A stretch of 64,000 nucleotides of DNA, from positions 806,001-870,000 of the forward strand of contig NZ_CP139971.1 in the NCBI RefSeq assembly GCF_034424545.1. The letters are read 5' to 3'. This document shows positions 15,830 through 27,671 of this stretch, piece by piece. The position numbers and the translations under genes are program-made. Under the pieces are notes generated by a model. That model was not told the DNA's origin, did not search any database, and saw only the letters and a list, made by a program, of their open reading frames with translations. The stretch is from Trinickia caryophylli (GTDB taxonomy: Bacteria; Pseudomonadota; Gammaproteobacteria; Burkholderiales; Burkholderiaceae). Numbering within the stretch: position 1 is the stretch's first letter; each line of letters starts with the position of its first letter.

Positions 15830-17694
15830 ATCTGGAAGCTCACACTGAAGCCCGCAACGGGCCATCGATTGGGAAACCGGGCGGGCTGATAGAGCGGGCC
15901 GCCGATGAAGACGTCGTAATATGCGTTCTTGAAGGGACTGCCGCGCAGCCCGACCACCGCGCCCACCAGCTTTCTGCCGAGCAGGTTCTGCGTGGCCGGG
16001 CCGAATACTTCACCGCCGTCGAGGCCCACGTACAACGTCTGGCCTGTGCGGAAGATCGGCATCTCGAGGTCGTTGCGAAGGTAGAAGCCCTTCTCGGCGG
16101 CAAGCATCGTGTTGCCGTCGAAGCCGCGTACGGTGTAGCGGCTGCCGATCGAGATATCCTCGGTCGGATAAAGCACGTTCGGCGAGTTCTGCGCGTGCAG
16201 CGTCGAGAGATAGCGCAACCGAACAGGGCCCAGCGCGAACGGCACGCTCAGCGTCGCATCGAGCGTTTCGATGTGGTAGTAATACGTGGGCGTGCCGGCC
16301 CCCGGCAAATCGGGCTGCGCGCCGAACCACGGCACACCCCAGCGATACGAGACGAGGCTGTCGAACTGCGCCGCGCCGAAGTAATGCCGGTGCGACCAAC
16401 CCACTTGCGCATAGCTGTTGTCGCGGTGCTGAACGTCTATCTCCGAACCGTCGATGAACGCTTCGGCGTAGTACTTGCCCGTGCGGAATTCGATCGAATT
16501 TTTCTGGACCTGATTGCGATAGAACAGGTACTCGGCTTTGACTTCGAACGTCTTCGAAATGCCGCTCGACACGAAATTGGCAAACGCGCCGGCGATTTCC
16601 TGGTGATAGTGGTACTTGCTCGCCGTCGCCGTGAAAGTCCAGTTTCCCCACGGAATCGCGTAGAACGCGCTTTGGCCTCGCGTGCCGTAAAGGCCCGGAT
16701 GTCCGTTGACGTCATGGCTGTAGCTGACATCGAGAATGTCGGACAGACCGAGCAGATTGCTCAGGCCCAAATGCGCGGTAGCCTGCAGTTGCCCGGTCGA
16801 TTTCAGCCCGCTGTCGTCGACGCTGAGCGAGAACGTCCACGGTTTCTGGCGCTTCACGGCGATGACGACGTCGCTTTCGCCGGTATTCGCCCCCGGCACG
16901 ATCTGCATGTCGACGTCCTGATTCGGCACCCGCTTCATCTGCTCGAGCCCTTGCTCGAGGTCGCGCAGATTCAGCAGGTGTCCGGCGTGGGTCGGAAATG
17001 CGTTGCGCCAGGTTCCATAGGTTTTGGGATCGGCGAAACGAATAGCGCCGATCACGCCCGGAATGAGACTCAGCGTGAGCTTTCCCGTCGAGATGTCCTG
17101 CTCGGGTATCACGACGCGTGTGGTCGTATAGCCCCTGTCCAGGATCAGCGCAGACACGCGGTGCACGATCAGATTGAGCCCGTCGCGGCCCACGCATTGG
17201 CCTTCATAGCGCTTCAGGTAATCGACGGCGAACGACAGTTGGCCCGGGAACAGCGGATCGGGCGAGAGCGCCCGCTCGCCGGCCGCACGCACTTTTTCGC
17301 TTAGACCGTCGGGCACCGCCAGCGTCAACCGATCCACCCGAAAACACGGCGTTTCCGCGGGTACGCGGCCGTCGTCGACAGGCTTGGCCTCGGGCTGCGG
17401 TTGGAGTTGGACGTTAGGCGCACGCTGCGCGCGCTCCCGTTCGAGCTGCTGCTGCTCCGCCCTGCGGCGCTGCTCCTGCTCGTCGAACGATCGCGTGGCT
17501 GGCGGCAACGGCGGCAACGGCGGCTGCGCGGCCGCCGCCTGCGCATGCACGATGCGTGGCAACGAAGTGAAAAAAATCGCGCCGCATACGAGCGCGATCG
17601 CTTTCAACGTCGATGCGCCGCGTGCTGTGCGGCCAAACCCCGTGTTTCCACGCCGCAACGGTTGCGCTGCGCGTGCTCTCTTATTGCTTTTCAT
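15826..17694 (-). CDS. cdiB: CdiB/ShlB-type two-partner secretion transporter
   Basis: Encodes 622 residues from the ATG at 17694. A GTG 33 bp further upstream is possible but less likely. A long positively charged N-terminus precedes a hydrophobic signal segment (LKAIALVCGAIFFTSLPRIV). A proline/glutamine-rich linker leads to a POTRA domain beginning about residue 116 (TPCFRVDRLTLAVP). The C-terminal half is an outer-membrane barrel of the ShlB/FhaC/Omp85 class, with the conserved VRGF near 522 (SRYTVRGFDGN) and FYLRND near 539. It recognises the TPS domain of CdiA and moves CdiA across the outer membrane. Its stop overlaps the cdiA start, so the two are translationally coupled. Confidence 0.92.
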   Translation of the reverse strand: MKSNKRARAAQPLRRGNTGFGRTARGASTLKAIALVCGAIFFTSLPRIVHAQAAAAQPPLPPLPPATRSFDEQEQRRRAEQQQLERERAQRAPNVQLQPQPEAKPVDDGRVPAETPCFRVDRLTLAVPDGLSEKVRAAGERALSPDPLFPGQLSFAVDYLKRYEGQCVGRDGLNLIVHRVSALILDRGYTTTRVVIPEQDISTGKLTLSLIPGVIGAIRFADPKTYGTWRNAFPTHAGHLLNLRDLEQGLEQMKRVPNQDVDMQIVPGANTGESDVVIAVKRQKPWTFSLSVDDSGLKSTGQLQATAHLGLSNLLGLSDILDVSYSHDVNGHPGLYGTRGQSAFYAIPWGNWTFTATASKYHYHQEIAGAFANFVSSGISKTFEVKAEYLFYRNQVQKNSIEFRTGKYYAEAFIDGSEIDVQHRDNSYAQVGWSHRHYFGAAQFDSLVSYRWGVPWFGAQPDLPGAGTPTYYYHIETLDATLSVPFALGPVRLRYLSTLHAQNSPNVLYPTEDISIGSRYTVRGFDGNTMLAAEKGFYLRNDLEMPIFRTGQTLYVGLDGGEVFGPATQNLLGRKLVGAVVGLRGSPFKNAYYDVFIGGPLYQPARFPNRWPVAGFSVSFQI

Positions 17695-18411
17695 TATTGG
17701 ACGTCTGTTTCTTATCAACCGGCGCACGGCACGATCGTTCGCCTCGGCGCGATTGCGCGGAAAAGCGTGATCGAATCGTCTTGAAACCGGCTATTGCCTT
17801 TCAGGCCGACGCGGATAGCCGCTGTATCGGCCACCGTCGTCATTCGCCATTCCGATGAAACCAATCGGAGTGACGCGTCGAGCCATCGGGATCGCGAGGA
17901 CCCCGAGTAACAAATGAGACGGCAAGGCCCCTAAAGAGGCAGCGCGAATATCAGGGGCGGAATGCGGGCTGCCGACCCGCCCCGGCGAAACGGACGTGTG
18001 ACGCCTTCAGCGAAGGCCCACGTTAGAGATCGAAGAACAGCAACTGCGTATCGCATGTTCAGCCCCGGAAAAGCAGATTTTTATGATTGGATGCACCCCG
18101 AAATGCGCGGATGCCAGCGCGTGGAACCCGGCGCCCACGGCAAGCAGCCACGCATACGCGCGGTACATCCGTTGCTTATCGGCAGCTTTCCCGAAACCTT
18201 TAGGCGTTTTTTGTAACAAAGCCGAGAGCAAGCCGCCGATCCAGTTCCTAATGTAATTGCCGATTCGGACGTTTCCTGTCCCGACTAGCAATTCCGTTTA
18301 GGTAAGCGGATCGGTCGACTTTGGGACACACGATATGACCACGGAATTCGGCATCCCGCCGGCCACGGGCGGGCGTCCGAGCAAACAGCGCAAGCGCTGC
18401 GCGAGGCCAGC
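17695..18411. other. Noncoding region upstream of cdiB
   Basis: About 700 bp separate cdiB and benD, both on the minus strand. No frame here has recognisable protein features; a 94-codon minus-strand frame at 18007-18291 matches nothing I know. The region probably holds the cdiBAI promoter and regulatory sites, but I could not pick out a credible -35/-10 pair. Confidence 0.5.
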
Positions 18412-20270
<1,859 letters not shown>

Positions 20271-20294
20271 TCAGCCGTGAACTCAGTTGGAAAC

Positions 20295-20786
20295 TCAAAC
20301 GTGGTAGATATCGATCAACTGATTGATGTAGTCGTTCTTCAGCACGACATACTTGTTGACGATGAGTGGCCCTCCGCCGGAAAAATCGATGGCATAGCGC
20401 GACATGCCGAAATAAGTCACGGTCTCGCGGTGGCGAAAGCTCAGAGTATGCCAGTTGAACCGCACGGTGCACACGCCGCGTTCCTCGCGCTCCAACTCGA
20501 TGTTGGCGAGGTTGTGCGACGTGCGCGTCTCGGGCATCGTCGCGCTCGAACGCTCCGTCTTGATTCGAAAAACGCGGTCTTCGAGCCCCTGGCGGTTCGG
20601 GTAGTAAATCAGCGAAATCTCGCGCTCGTGATCGGTAACGAGTTGCTCGTCGTCATCCCACGACGGCATCCAGAACTCGGCGTCGCGGTGATAGCACTCG
20701 AGCCATTCATCCCAGCATTTGTCGTCGAGAAGACGGCATTCCCGATAAAGGAACGACGCGACGTCGGCGTGCGAAATCGTGCTCAT
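20295..20786 (-). CDS. benB: Benzoate dioxygenase small subunit BenB
   Basis: Encodes 163 residues with the ring-hydroxylating beta-subunit fold: a helical start ([20 protein letters not shown]) and typical segments such as [18 protein letters not shown] and [20 protein letters not shown]. The start codon overlaps the benA stop (ATGA), so both subunits are made together. It pairs with BenA to form the oxygenase and has a structural rather than catalytic role. Homology to anthranilate dioxygenase (AntB) is close. The linked benD argues for benzoate. Confidence 0.9.
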   Translation of the reverse strand: MSTISHADVASFLYRECRLLDDKCWDEWLECYHRDAEFWMPSWDDDEQLVTDHEREISLIYYPNRQGLEDRVFRIKTERSSATMPETRTSHNLANIELEREERGVCTVRFNWHTLSFRHRETVTYFGMSRYAIDFSGGGPLIVNKYVVLKNDYINQLIDIYHV

Positions 20787-22150
20787 GGCGCCTCCTTGCC
20801 AGCCGCAATCGCTTTGCCGAGCGTTTGTACCCAATAGCGGTGCTGCACCGTGTACAAGCCCTCGTCTTCGGTCTTGAGGCCGCTCATCACCGGCTGAATC
20901 CCGATCTTGCGTGCCGCATCGTCCGGGCCTTCGATCCAATGCTCGGCGCCGCGGCACATGTCGTTCCATTCGAGCGCCCGCCCGGCATAACCGCGCTGAC
21001 ACGCACGGAACTCTTCGAGATCGTCGGGTGTGGCCATCCCGCTCACGTTGAAGAAGTCTTCATATTGACGAATGCGTCGCGCACGCGCGTCAGCGGGCTC
21101 GCCCTTCGGCGCGATGCAGTAGATCGTCACCTCGGTCTTGTCCACGGCAAGCGGGCGCAAGACGCGGATCTGCGAGCCGAACTGATCCATCAGATAGACG
21201 TTCGGGTAAAGGCAGAGATTGCGCGAATGGGCAATCATCCAATCCGCGCGCTCGGAACCGCAGCGCGCGGCGAATTCGTCGCGGCGCGCGAAATTCGGCC
21301 GGTCCTCGGGGTTCGCCCAGCGCGTCCACAGCAGCATGTGACCGTGCTCGAACGCGTAAAATCCGCCGCCTTGCCGGCCCCAGCTGCCCGCATCCATCGC
21401 GCGGACCTTGTCTTCGCGCGCCGCTTCCTGCTTGCGATGATTCGTCGTTGCCGCGTAATTCCAATGCACAGCCGATACGTGATATCCATCCGCACCGTTT
21501 TCCGCGGTTAGTTTCCAATTCCCTTCGTAGGTATAGGTGGATGCGCCGCGCAACACTTCGAGCCCCTCGTCCGATTGATCGACGATCATGTCGATGATGC
21601 GAGCGGCGTCGCCCAGATGCTCGACGAGCGGCAAGACATCGGGATCGAGGCTGCCGAACAGGAAGCCGCGATAGTTCTCGAAGCGGGCAACTTTGCGCAG
21701 ATCGTGCGAGCCTTCCCGATTGAAGCACTCGGGATAGCCCGCGCCGTCGGGGTCCTTGACCTTCAGCAGCTTGCCGCTGTTGCTGAACGTCCAGCCGTGA
21801 AACGGGCAGGTGTAGGTCGACTTGTTGCCGCGCTTGCGCCGGCACAGCATCGCGCCGCGATGCGTACACGCGTTGACGAACGCATTGAGCTCGCCCTGCC
21901 GGTTGCGCGCAATGACGATCGGCTGCCGCCCCATGTAGGTGGTGTAGTAATCGTTGTTTTCGGGAATCTGGCTTTCATGCGCCAGGTAAATCCAGTTTCC
22001 CTCGAAAATATGGCGCATTTCGAGTTCGAAAAGCGCTTCGTCGGTAAATGCGCTGCGATGCAGGCGGTAGTCGCCGCGTGCGCGGTCTTCGACGAGGAAA
22101 TCCTCGATGCGGGCAATACTGGGCCCTCGATCGGGAAAGATCGGAATCAT
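20783..22150 (-). CDS. benA: Benzoate dioxygenase large subunit BenA
   Basis: Encodes 455 residues from MIPIFPDRG. The Rieske 2Fe-2S centre is visible as CTHRGAML followed by TYTCPFHGW at about residues 97-120. The mononuclear iron site includes the two histidines of [12 protein letters not shown]. Together with BenB it adds O2 to benzoate to give the cis-diol acid. It lies 35 bp after catA on the same strand. Its length matches the family, and nothing essential is missing. Confidence 0.93.
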   Translation of the reverse strand: MIPIFPDRGPSIARIEDFLVEDRARGDYRLHRSAFTDEALFELEMRHIFEGNWIYLAHESQIPENNDYYTTYMGRQPIVIARNRQGELNAFVNACTHRGAMLCRRKRGNKSTYTCPFHGWTFSNSGKLLKVKDPDGAGYPECFNREGSHDLRKVARFENYRGFLFGSLDPDVLPLVEHLGDAARIIDMIVDQSDEGLEVLRGASTYTYEGNWKLTAENGADGYHVSAVHWNYAATTNHRKQEAAREDKVRAMDAGSWGRQGGGFYAFEHGHMLLWTRWANPEDRPNFARRDEFAARCGSERADWMIAHSRNLCLYPNVYLMDQFGSQIRVLRPLAVDKTEVTIYCIAPKGEPADARARRIRQYEDFFNVSGMATPDDLEEFRACQRGYAGRALEWNDMCRGAEHWIEGPDDAARKIGIQPVMSGLKTEDEGLYTVQHRYWVQTLGKAIAAGKEAP

Positions 22151-22185
22151 ACTGCCTCCACTGACGAATCGAACGACGTTTCGGC

Positions 22186-23106
22186 TCACGCCGCCGCGCG
22201 TCGGCGCTCGACGTCCACCGCCGGCATGTCCGGGCTGTCCGCGTGCAGACGAAAATCGAAATCGATCGAGGCAAAGGGCTTGTCCACACCGTTTCGTTCG
22301 ATCGCCTCGCGCGACGCAATCCGTTCCACCGGCGGCACGAGGCCTGCCCGGCTCGCAAACGCGAAGTCGTCCCAGAGGTAGGCGTCGCCGTCGATATTGA
22401 TCTGCGTCGTCAGCCTGCGATGGCCTTGCGCCGAGACGAAGAAATGAATGTGCGCGGGGCGGCGGCCGTGGCGGCCGAGCTTGTTCAACAACTGCTGTGT
22501 CGTGCCCTCGGGGGGGCATCCGTATCCCACGGGGACGATGCTGCGAAACCGGTAGCGTCCCTCGCTATCGGTGATGATCGTGCGGCGCAGGTTGAAGGCC
22601 GATTGAGTCTTGTCGAAAAACGAATAGTTGCCCAGCGTGTTCGCATGCCACACATCCACACGCGCCCCAGCAAGCGGCCGGCCGTTCCCGCCGTACACGG
22701 TACCCTGCATGAAGAGCACCTCGCCCTTGCCGTCCTCGCTGCCGTCGTCGAGCCGGGCAAACCCCTCGCTCTCGGGTGCCCCGGCCACATAGAGCGGCCC
22801 TTCGATCGTGCGCGGCGTGCCGCCGGAAAGGCCGGCTTTCGCCTCCGCCTCGTCCATCCGGATGTCGAGAAACCGTTCGAGCCCGAGGCCCGCCGCCAGC
22901 AGCCCCAGCTCCTGCGTTGCACCGGCCTGCGCCATGTACTCGATGCCCTTCCATACCTCCGTCGGGCTCAGATCGAGATCCTCGATCGCCTTGAAGAGGT
23001 CGGTCGCGAGCCTCAGCACGACCTGTTGGATGCGAGGGTCCGCTTCGCCCTTTGCCGTATCGGCGACGAACCGTCTCGCGAGCGCTTCGATGTCCGCATG
23101 ATTCAC
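22186..23106 (-). CDS. catA: Catechol 1,2-dioxygenase CatA
   Basis: Encodes 306 residues. I chose a GTG start ([10 protein letters not shown]) because GAGGAG lies about 6 bases before it; an ATG 36 bp further upstream has no clear site. The N-terminal helical dimer domain ([16 protein letters not shown]) precedes the intradiol core. The iron ligands are two Tyr (LGNYSFFDK and VPVGYGCPP) and two His (RRPAHIHFF). It opens catechol to cis,cis-muconate. Its position ahead of benA couples supply and use of catechol. Confidence 0.93.
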   Translation of the reverse strand: MNHADIEALARRFVADTAKGEADPRIQQVVLRLATDLFKAIEDLDLSPTEVWKGIEYMAQAGATQELGLLAAGLGLERFLDIRMDEAEAKAGLSGGTPRTIEGPLYVAGAPESEGFARLDDGSEDGKGEVLFMQGTVYGGNGRPLAGARVDVWHANTLGNYSFFDKTQSAFNLRRTIITDSEGRYRFRSIVPVGYGCPPEGTTQQLLNKLGRHGRRPAHIHFFVSAQGHRRLTTQINIDGDAYLWDDFAFASRAGLVPPVERIASREAIERNGVDKPFASIDFDFRLHADSPDMPAVDVERRRAAA

Positions 23107-23264
23107 TGTCTGCTCCTCACTCACTCGTTGATATGGGCGCATGGCGGCGCGCCGCGCACGCTTTTCGTTGCTCCACTCAATGCTCCGAAGGTATGAAACG
23201 CTGGGCGGGAACGGATGACTGAAGGATAATTAGCGCGAATCGGCTGCGTCCAACACCGTTTTAG

Positions 23265-23277
23265 TATCCATCCGATA
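23265..23277. promoter_or_regulatory. Candidate LysR box (T-N11-A palindrome)
   Basis: TATCCATCCGATA has arms TATC and GATA around 5 bases and fits the T-N11-A pattern of LysR-type regulators. It lies 17 bp before the lysR start, in the divergent region shared with catA. Binding and autoregulation are inferred. Confidence 0.45.
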
Positions 23278-23293
23278 TCCGGGAGGTATGCTC

Positions 23294-24211
23294 ATGGAGC
23301 TGCGTCACCTGCGCTACTTCGTTGCCGTGGCCGAAGAGCGCAATTTCACGCGCGCGGCCGCCCGGCTGCACATCGCGCAGCCGCCATTGAGCCGCCAGAT
23401 CCAGCAACTCGAGGAGAACCTCGGTGTGCAGCTGTTCGAGCGCGACGCGCGCCCGCTCAAACTTACGGACGCCGGCCGTTTCTTCCATTCGCACGCCGTG
23501 CAATTGCTCGCGCAAATGTCCGAGCTGGAATCGATGACCCGGCGAGTCGGCAAGATCGAACGCAGCCTGTCGGTCGGCTTCGTCGGCACCACGCTCTACG
23601 GTCTGCTGCCGAAGATCATCCGGCGCTTTCGCGACGAAAACAGCGCCGTCGAGCTGAGCCTGCATGAAATGTCGACGATGGATCAGATGAAAGCGCTGAA
23701 GGAAGGGCGCATCGACGTCGGCTTCGGGCGCATCCGCCTCGAAGATCCAAGCGTGCGGCGCATCGTGCTGCGCGAAGAACGGATGATCGTCGCGCTCCCT
23801 GTCGGTCATCCGCTCGAAGCGGCCAGGCCGCTGCTCTCGCTGCGCGAGCTCGTCGACGAAACCCTGATCGTCTTCCCGAAAGCCCCACGCCCGAGTTTCG
23901 CCGATCAGGTGCTGGCCGCATTCCACGACCGCGCGCTCGAGCCGCGGCAGATCTACGAAACGCGCGAGCTGCAGATCGCGCTGGGCCTCGTGGCGGCCGG
24001 CGTAGGCGTCGCGATCGTGCCGAAAAGCGTTCACGGCCTCAAGCGCGACGACGTAACCTACAAGGACCTCGACGATCCGAGGCTCGTCTCGCCGATCATC
24101 ATGAGCATGCGCATGCTCGACGAATCGGAAGATATTCGCGCGATGCTGAGCCTCATCTACGCACTTTATGCGGAGGAAGGCATCGAGCATCAGTTGCCGA
24201 CCGGGCCCTGA
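23294..24211 (+). CDS. catR: LysR-type regulator, CatR/BenM-like
   Basis: Encodes 305 residues from MELRHLRYFVAVAEERNFTR, which has GGGAGG 7 bases upstream. An in-frame ATG two codons earlier lies too close to that site. Residues 1-60 form the winged helix-turn-helix (LHIAQPPLSRQIQQLEENLG). The rest is a periplasmic-binding-protein-like effector domain that in CatR/BenM senses cis,cis-muconate (and benzoate in BenM). It is divergent from catA-benABCD and upstream of catBC, so it probably activates both. Whether benzoate is a co-effector cannot be read from the sequence. Confidence 0.85.
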   Translation: MELRHLRYFVAVAEERNFTRAAARLHIAQPPLSRQIQQLEENLGVQLFERDARPLKLTDAGRFFHSHAVQLLAQMSELESMTRRVGKIERSLSVGFVGTTLYGLLPKIIRRFRDENSAVELSLHEMSTMDQMKALKEGRIDVGFGRIRLEDPSVRRIVLREERMIVALPVGHPLEAARPLLSLRELVDETLIVFPKAPRPSFADQVLAAFHDRALEPRQIYETRELQIALGLVAAGVGVAIVPKSVHGLKRDDVTYKDLDDPRLVSPIIMSMRMLDESEDIRAMLSLIYALYAEEGIEHQLPTGP

Positions 24212-24361
24212 ACGCCCGTAGCATCGGCCCCAGGCGCCCGCCGATACCGCACGGGTATCGAACCAGACGACAACGGTCTTGGACAACGCGACGCCCCACA
24301 ACGCATACTGCCGCCGAACGAATCCCCCCTCCATCGACGCTTTCGGCACCGCAGGCAACGT

Positions 24362-25516
24362 ATGAACGCAACCGTCCGCTCCATCGAAGCAATCCTCGTC
24401 GACTTGCCGACCATCCGCGCGCACCAGCTCGCGATGGCGACCATGCAACGGCAGACGCTCGTGATCGTGCGTCTGCTGTGCAGCGATGGCGTGCAGGGCA
24501 TCGGCGAGGCCACGACGATCGGCGGCCTCTCATACGGCGACGAAAGCCCTGAAGGCATCAAGCTCACGATCGATACCTATCTCGCGCCGGCACTCGCCGG
24601 TGTCGATGCCGCGAATGTCAACGCGGCCATGGCGCGGTTGAATCAGGTGGCGCGTGGCAATCGCTTCGCGAAATGCGCGATCGAGACGGCGCTGGTGGAT
24701 GCGCAAGCGAGACGGCTGGGCGTATCGGTATCGACGCTCTTCGGCGGATCGGTGCGCACGGCCTTGCCGGTGCTTTGGACGCTGGCGAGCGGCGACACGC
24801 AGCGCGACATCGAGGAAGCCGAGCGGCTGCTTGCAGAGCGCAGGCACGATGCGTTCAAGCTCAAGATCGGCCGCCGCGCGTGGCGCGAAGACGTTGCGCA
24901 TGCCGCGGCGATCAAGCGTGCCCTGGGTGAGCGCGCGCGCGTGAGCGTGGACGTCAATCAAGCCTGGAACGAAGCGCAGGCCGCCTGTGCCATCGCCGCA
25001 CTCGAAGCAGCCGGCATCGATCTCGTCGAGCAACCGACGCCGCGCGAGCAGCGTGCGGCACTGGCCCGCCTTGCCGCGCGCTTCGTCGTCCCGATCATGG
25101 CGGACGAATCGTTGATGGGCCCCGAGGATGCGATCGAACTCGCGCGCGGCGCCGCCGCCGACGTGTTCGCATTGAAAATCGCCAAGGCCGGAGGCCTGCA
25201 CGAAACGCTGCGCACGGCAGCCGTGAGCGATGCGGCCGGCATTGCGCTCTATGGCGGAACGATGCTCGAGGCGAGCATCGGCACTCTTGCGGCGGCCCAT
25301 TGCTTCAGCACATTGCCGCGGCTTGCCTGGGGCACGGAGCTGTTCGGCCCTTTGCTGCTGACCGACGACATCGTGGCCGAACGTCCGCGGTATCGCGACT
25401 TCGCGCTACAAGTGCCGGACGGTCCAGGCCTCGGCGTCGTCATCGACGAAGAGAAGCTGGCTCACTACCGCCGCGACGCGAGCCGCATCGCGGTGCCCGC
25501 CGCCACGCCTGCATGA
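24362..25516 (+). CDS. catB: Muconate cycloisomerase CatB
   Basis: Encodes 384 residues of the enolase superfamily, MLE subgroup. The catalytic Lys pair is in FKLKIG. The metal ligands are D in VDVNQAW, E in LVEQPTP and D in MADESLM, followed by Lys in FALKIAKAGG. It cyclises cis,cis-muconate to muconolactone. It lies 150 bp after the lysR gene on the same strand and 58 bp before catC. Confidence 0.93.
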   Translation: MNATVRSIEAILVDLPTIRAHQLAMATMQRQTLVIVRLLCSDGVQGIGEATTIGGLSYGDESPEGIKLTIDTYLAPALAGVDAANVNAAMARLNQVARGNRFAKCAIETALVDAQARRLGVSVSTLFGGSVRTALPVLWTLASGDTQRDIEEAERLLAERRHDAFKLKIGRRAWREDVAHAAAIKRALGERARVSVDVNQAWNEAQAACAIAALEAAGIDLVEQPTPREQRAALARLAARFVVPIMADESLMGPEDAIELARGAAADVFALKIAKAGGLHETLRTAAVSDAAGIALYGGTMLEASIGTLAAAHCFSTLPRLAWGTELFGPLLLTDDIVAERPRYRDFALQVPDGPGLGVVIDEEKLAHYRRDASRIAVPAATPA

Positions 25517-25574
25517 AGCGCGGCGTCCGTCTGTTCGAACACCGAATCGATAACGACAACAGCGAGGAAACGCG

Positions 25575-25853
25575 ATGCTCTATCTGGTCAGAATGGATGT
25601 GACGCTGCCGGCCGATATGCCGCCCGCGCAAGCGGAGGAAATCAAGGCGCGGGAAAAAGCTTACGCGCAGCAGTTGCAGCGCGAAGGGAAATGGCAGCAG
25701 TTGTACCGCGTGGTGGGCGAGTACGCGAACTACAGCGTCTTCGATGTCGAATCGAACGACGCATTGCATACGCTGCTATCCGCGCTGCCGCTTTTTCCCT
25801 ACATGAAGATTCGCGTCACCGCGCTTGCGCGGCACCCGTCGTCGATCCACTGA
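25575..25853 (+). CDS. catC: Muconolactone delta-isomerase CatC
   Basis: Encodes 92 residues, the usual family length (MLYLVRMDVTLPADMPPAQA..., ending in PYMKIRVTALARHPSSI). It converts muconolactone to the enol-lactone of 3-oxoadipate. GAGGAAACGCG upstream gives a ribosome binding site. It ends the plus-strand cat unit and converges on the cellulose operon. Confidence 0.93.
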   Translation: MLYLVRMDVTLPADMPPAQAEEIKAREKAYAQQLQREGKWQQLYRVVGEYANYSVFDVESNDALHTLLSALPLFPYMKIRVTALARHPSSIH

Positions 25854-25873
25854 GTGCACACGCGCTGTGCGAG

Positions 25874-26059
25874 TCAACGCTCGTCGCCGGCGAGCCCCAT
25901 CAGGCGCGCAAGCAACGGCCATTTGACGAGCGCATCGTCGAGCGCCTGCAGCGCCTGTTCGTCCACGTATTGCGCCGGATCGAATTCGGGCGCGTGGCGC
26001 GCAAGGCCGCCGATGTCGTCGGCGAGCGCCTCCGTGTGTCGCGCGCGTCGTTCGCTCAT
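25874..26059 (-). CDS. bcsR: BcsR/YhjR-like cellulose synthesis protein
   Basis: Encodes 61 residues (MSERRARHTEALADDIGGLA...). The C-terminal DDALVKWPLLARLMG resembles the LKRWPLL segment of E. coli BcsR, which works with BcsQ in placing and assembling the synthase. The ATG overlaps the bcsG stop (ATGA), so it belongs to the operon. In E. coli bcsR precedes bcsQ; here it is the last gene. Confidence 0.65.
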   Translation of the reverse strand: MSERRARHTEALADDIGGLARHAPEFDPAQYVDEQALQALDDALVKWPLLARLMGLAGDER

Positions 26060-27609
26060 TTCTCCTCCACCCACACGCCGTCCGGCGTCTTCACGGCATA
26101 GCCCGACGCCGTCGGCATCGTGACCGTCCCTTCGTTTTCGCCGACCATGGCGGTTTGCGGCAGGCCGGATGCATACTGCGAGAGCACCGTGCCGGGCTTG
26201 AACGGGCTCGTCGAAACGAGATTCGAAAGCAACTGTGCTAGCGCGAGGAAACTCGTCGGGGAATCGACGACGGTCGTCGGCCCGTGCTCTTGCGCAAGAC
26301 CGACGATGCGCACCCCCACGGGCCCGTGAATGATGCGTGGCGTCGGAATCTCGCGCAGGCCAGCCACCTGATTGCGGTCGCCGCGCAAGGCCGCGCCATG
26401 CTCGGGAACGAACACTATTACAGCGCGTCGGCCCGACTTCGCGATCAGATCGGCGAATGCATCGACTTCGTTCATCAACGTATTGACGCGCTGCGGATAC
26501 GAATCGATGCTGGCAAGGCGCTCGTTGCCGACAAGACGGTTGCCGTCGTGCAGGCTGATCGTGTTGTAGTAGAGCGCGACGGGCCCGGCGGTATTCGCCC
26601 GCTGTGCGTACCAGCCCGAAAGCACCGAATAGTCGTCGCTCAGCGGCGATCCGTCGAATGCGTGCATCGAAACCGTGGCCTTGTCGTTCGACATCATCGC
26701 GGCATTGGGTGCGCCGATGTTCTCCTTCACCAGTTGCAGGAAGTTGTCGAAGTGCCCGTCGTGATTCATCAGCACCTGCGTCGTATAGCCGGCCTGCGCG
26801 AGCTGCGAGAACAAGTGGCACTGCTGCGGCGCATCCTTGTAGAGGTCCGCGTGCGCCTCCTGGCCACAGCTCGCACGCAATATGCGGATGGCGGCCGGGC
26901 CGCTGTAGCTGGCGGCCGTGCTGAAGTTCGTGAACAGATAGTCGAAGTGGCTCAGCATCGGGTTGTTGCGCGCTTTCGAGGCATCGAGATCGTCCCAGGA
27001 AAGCGAGCAGATGTGCAGCACGATCAGATCGAATTGCGCGTTCGGATCGCTGCTCAGGTGCCCGAACGCCACCTGCCGTTGCGCCTCTCGCGTGCGAAAC
27101 GCCGCCAGCGCGGCGTTATGGTCGAGCGGCTGATCGACCACGGCGGTGCCGGCCGCGCCTGCGGCGTCACGCACCGTTGCCGGGGTGAGCGCGAGGCTCG
27201 CGGCGTTCCACACGGGCCATGCCACGAGCGCGAGCAACACGAAGGAGGCCACGCGCAGCCAGCGATTGACGACGAAGTAAAGCACCAGCGCGACGCCCGC
27301 CGAAAGCAGCAGCATCGGCGGCACGAAGCGCGGCAGGATTTCGAGCCAGTACTGCCACGAGAAGGCTTCGAGGCTCGAAAAGGTCTCGACTATTCGCGCG
27401 AACGGCGGCACGTTCGCCTCGTGATAAAGCAACGGAATGCCAATGGCGAGCCCGGCTGCAAGCCTGGCCGCACGCAGGGCGCGCCGCTTGAACGGGCTCG
27501 ACAGTGCCAGCGCCAGCGCAAAGGCAATATTCGCCGTCCATATCGGCTGCAGATGCCCCGCCGCGAACAGGTACAGCTTCAGGATGAAATAAAGATTCCA
27601 GAACGTCAT
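26056..27609 (-). CDS. bcsG: Cellulose phosphoethanolamine transferase BcsG
   Basis: Encodes 517 residues. Four or five membrane helices lie within residues 1-150, and a periplasmic alkaline-phosphatase-like domain follows. The catalytic Ser is expected in SYSGPAAIRILRASCGQ. Zinc-site segments are visible in LIVLHICSLSWDDL, MNHDGHFDN and VPEHGAA. It transfers phosphoethanolamine from a phospholipid to nascent cellulose. It follows bcsA by 62 bp. Its presence predicts pEtN-modified cellulose. Confidence 0.9.
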   Translation of the reverse strand: MTFWNLYFILKLYLFAAGHLQPIWTANIAFALALALSSPFKRRALRAARLAAGLAIGIPLLYHEANVPPFARIVETFSSLEAFSWQYWLEILPRFVPPMLLLSAGVALVLYFVVNRWLRVASFVLLALVAWPVWNAASLALTPATVRDAAGAAGTAVVDQPLDHNAALAAFRTREAQRQVAFGHLSSDPNAQFDLIVLHICSLSWDDLDASKARNNPMLSHFDYLFTNFSTAASYSGPAAIRILRASCGQEAHADLYKDAPQQCHLFSQLAQAGYTTQVLMNHDGHFDNFLQLVKENIGAPNAAMMSNDKATVSMHAFDGSPLSDDYSVLSGWYAQRANTAGPVALYYNTISLHDGNRLVGNERLASIDSYPQRVNTLMNEVDAFADLIAKSGRRAVIVFVPEHGAALRGDRNQVAGLREIPTPRIIHGPVGVRIVGLAQEHGPTTVVDSPTSFLALAQLLSNLVSTSPFKPGTVLSQYASGLPQTAMVGENEGTVTMPTASGYAVKTPDGVWVEEK

Positions 27610-27671
27610 GGTTTGGTCTCCTCGTCAACCGGCACTTATGCGCCTGCCGGTCGACGGCGGGGGTCTTCTCG

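Noticed and set aside
18007..18291. A 94-codon minus-strand frame upstream of cdiB
   Set aside because: No family match and no clear ribosome binding site. It was left within the noncoding region, although a small protein cannot be fully excluded.
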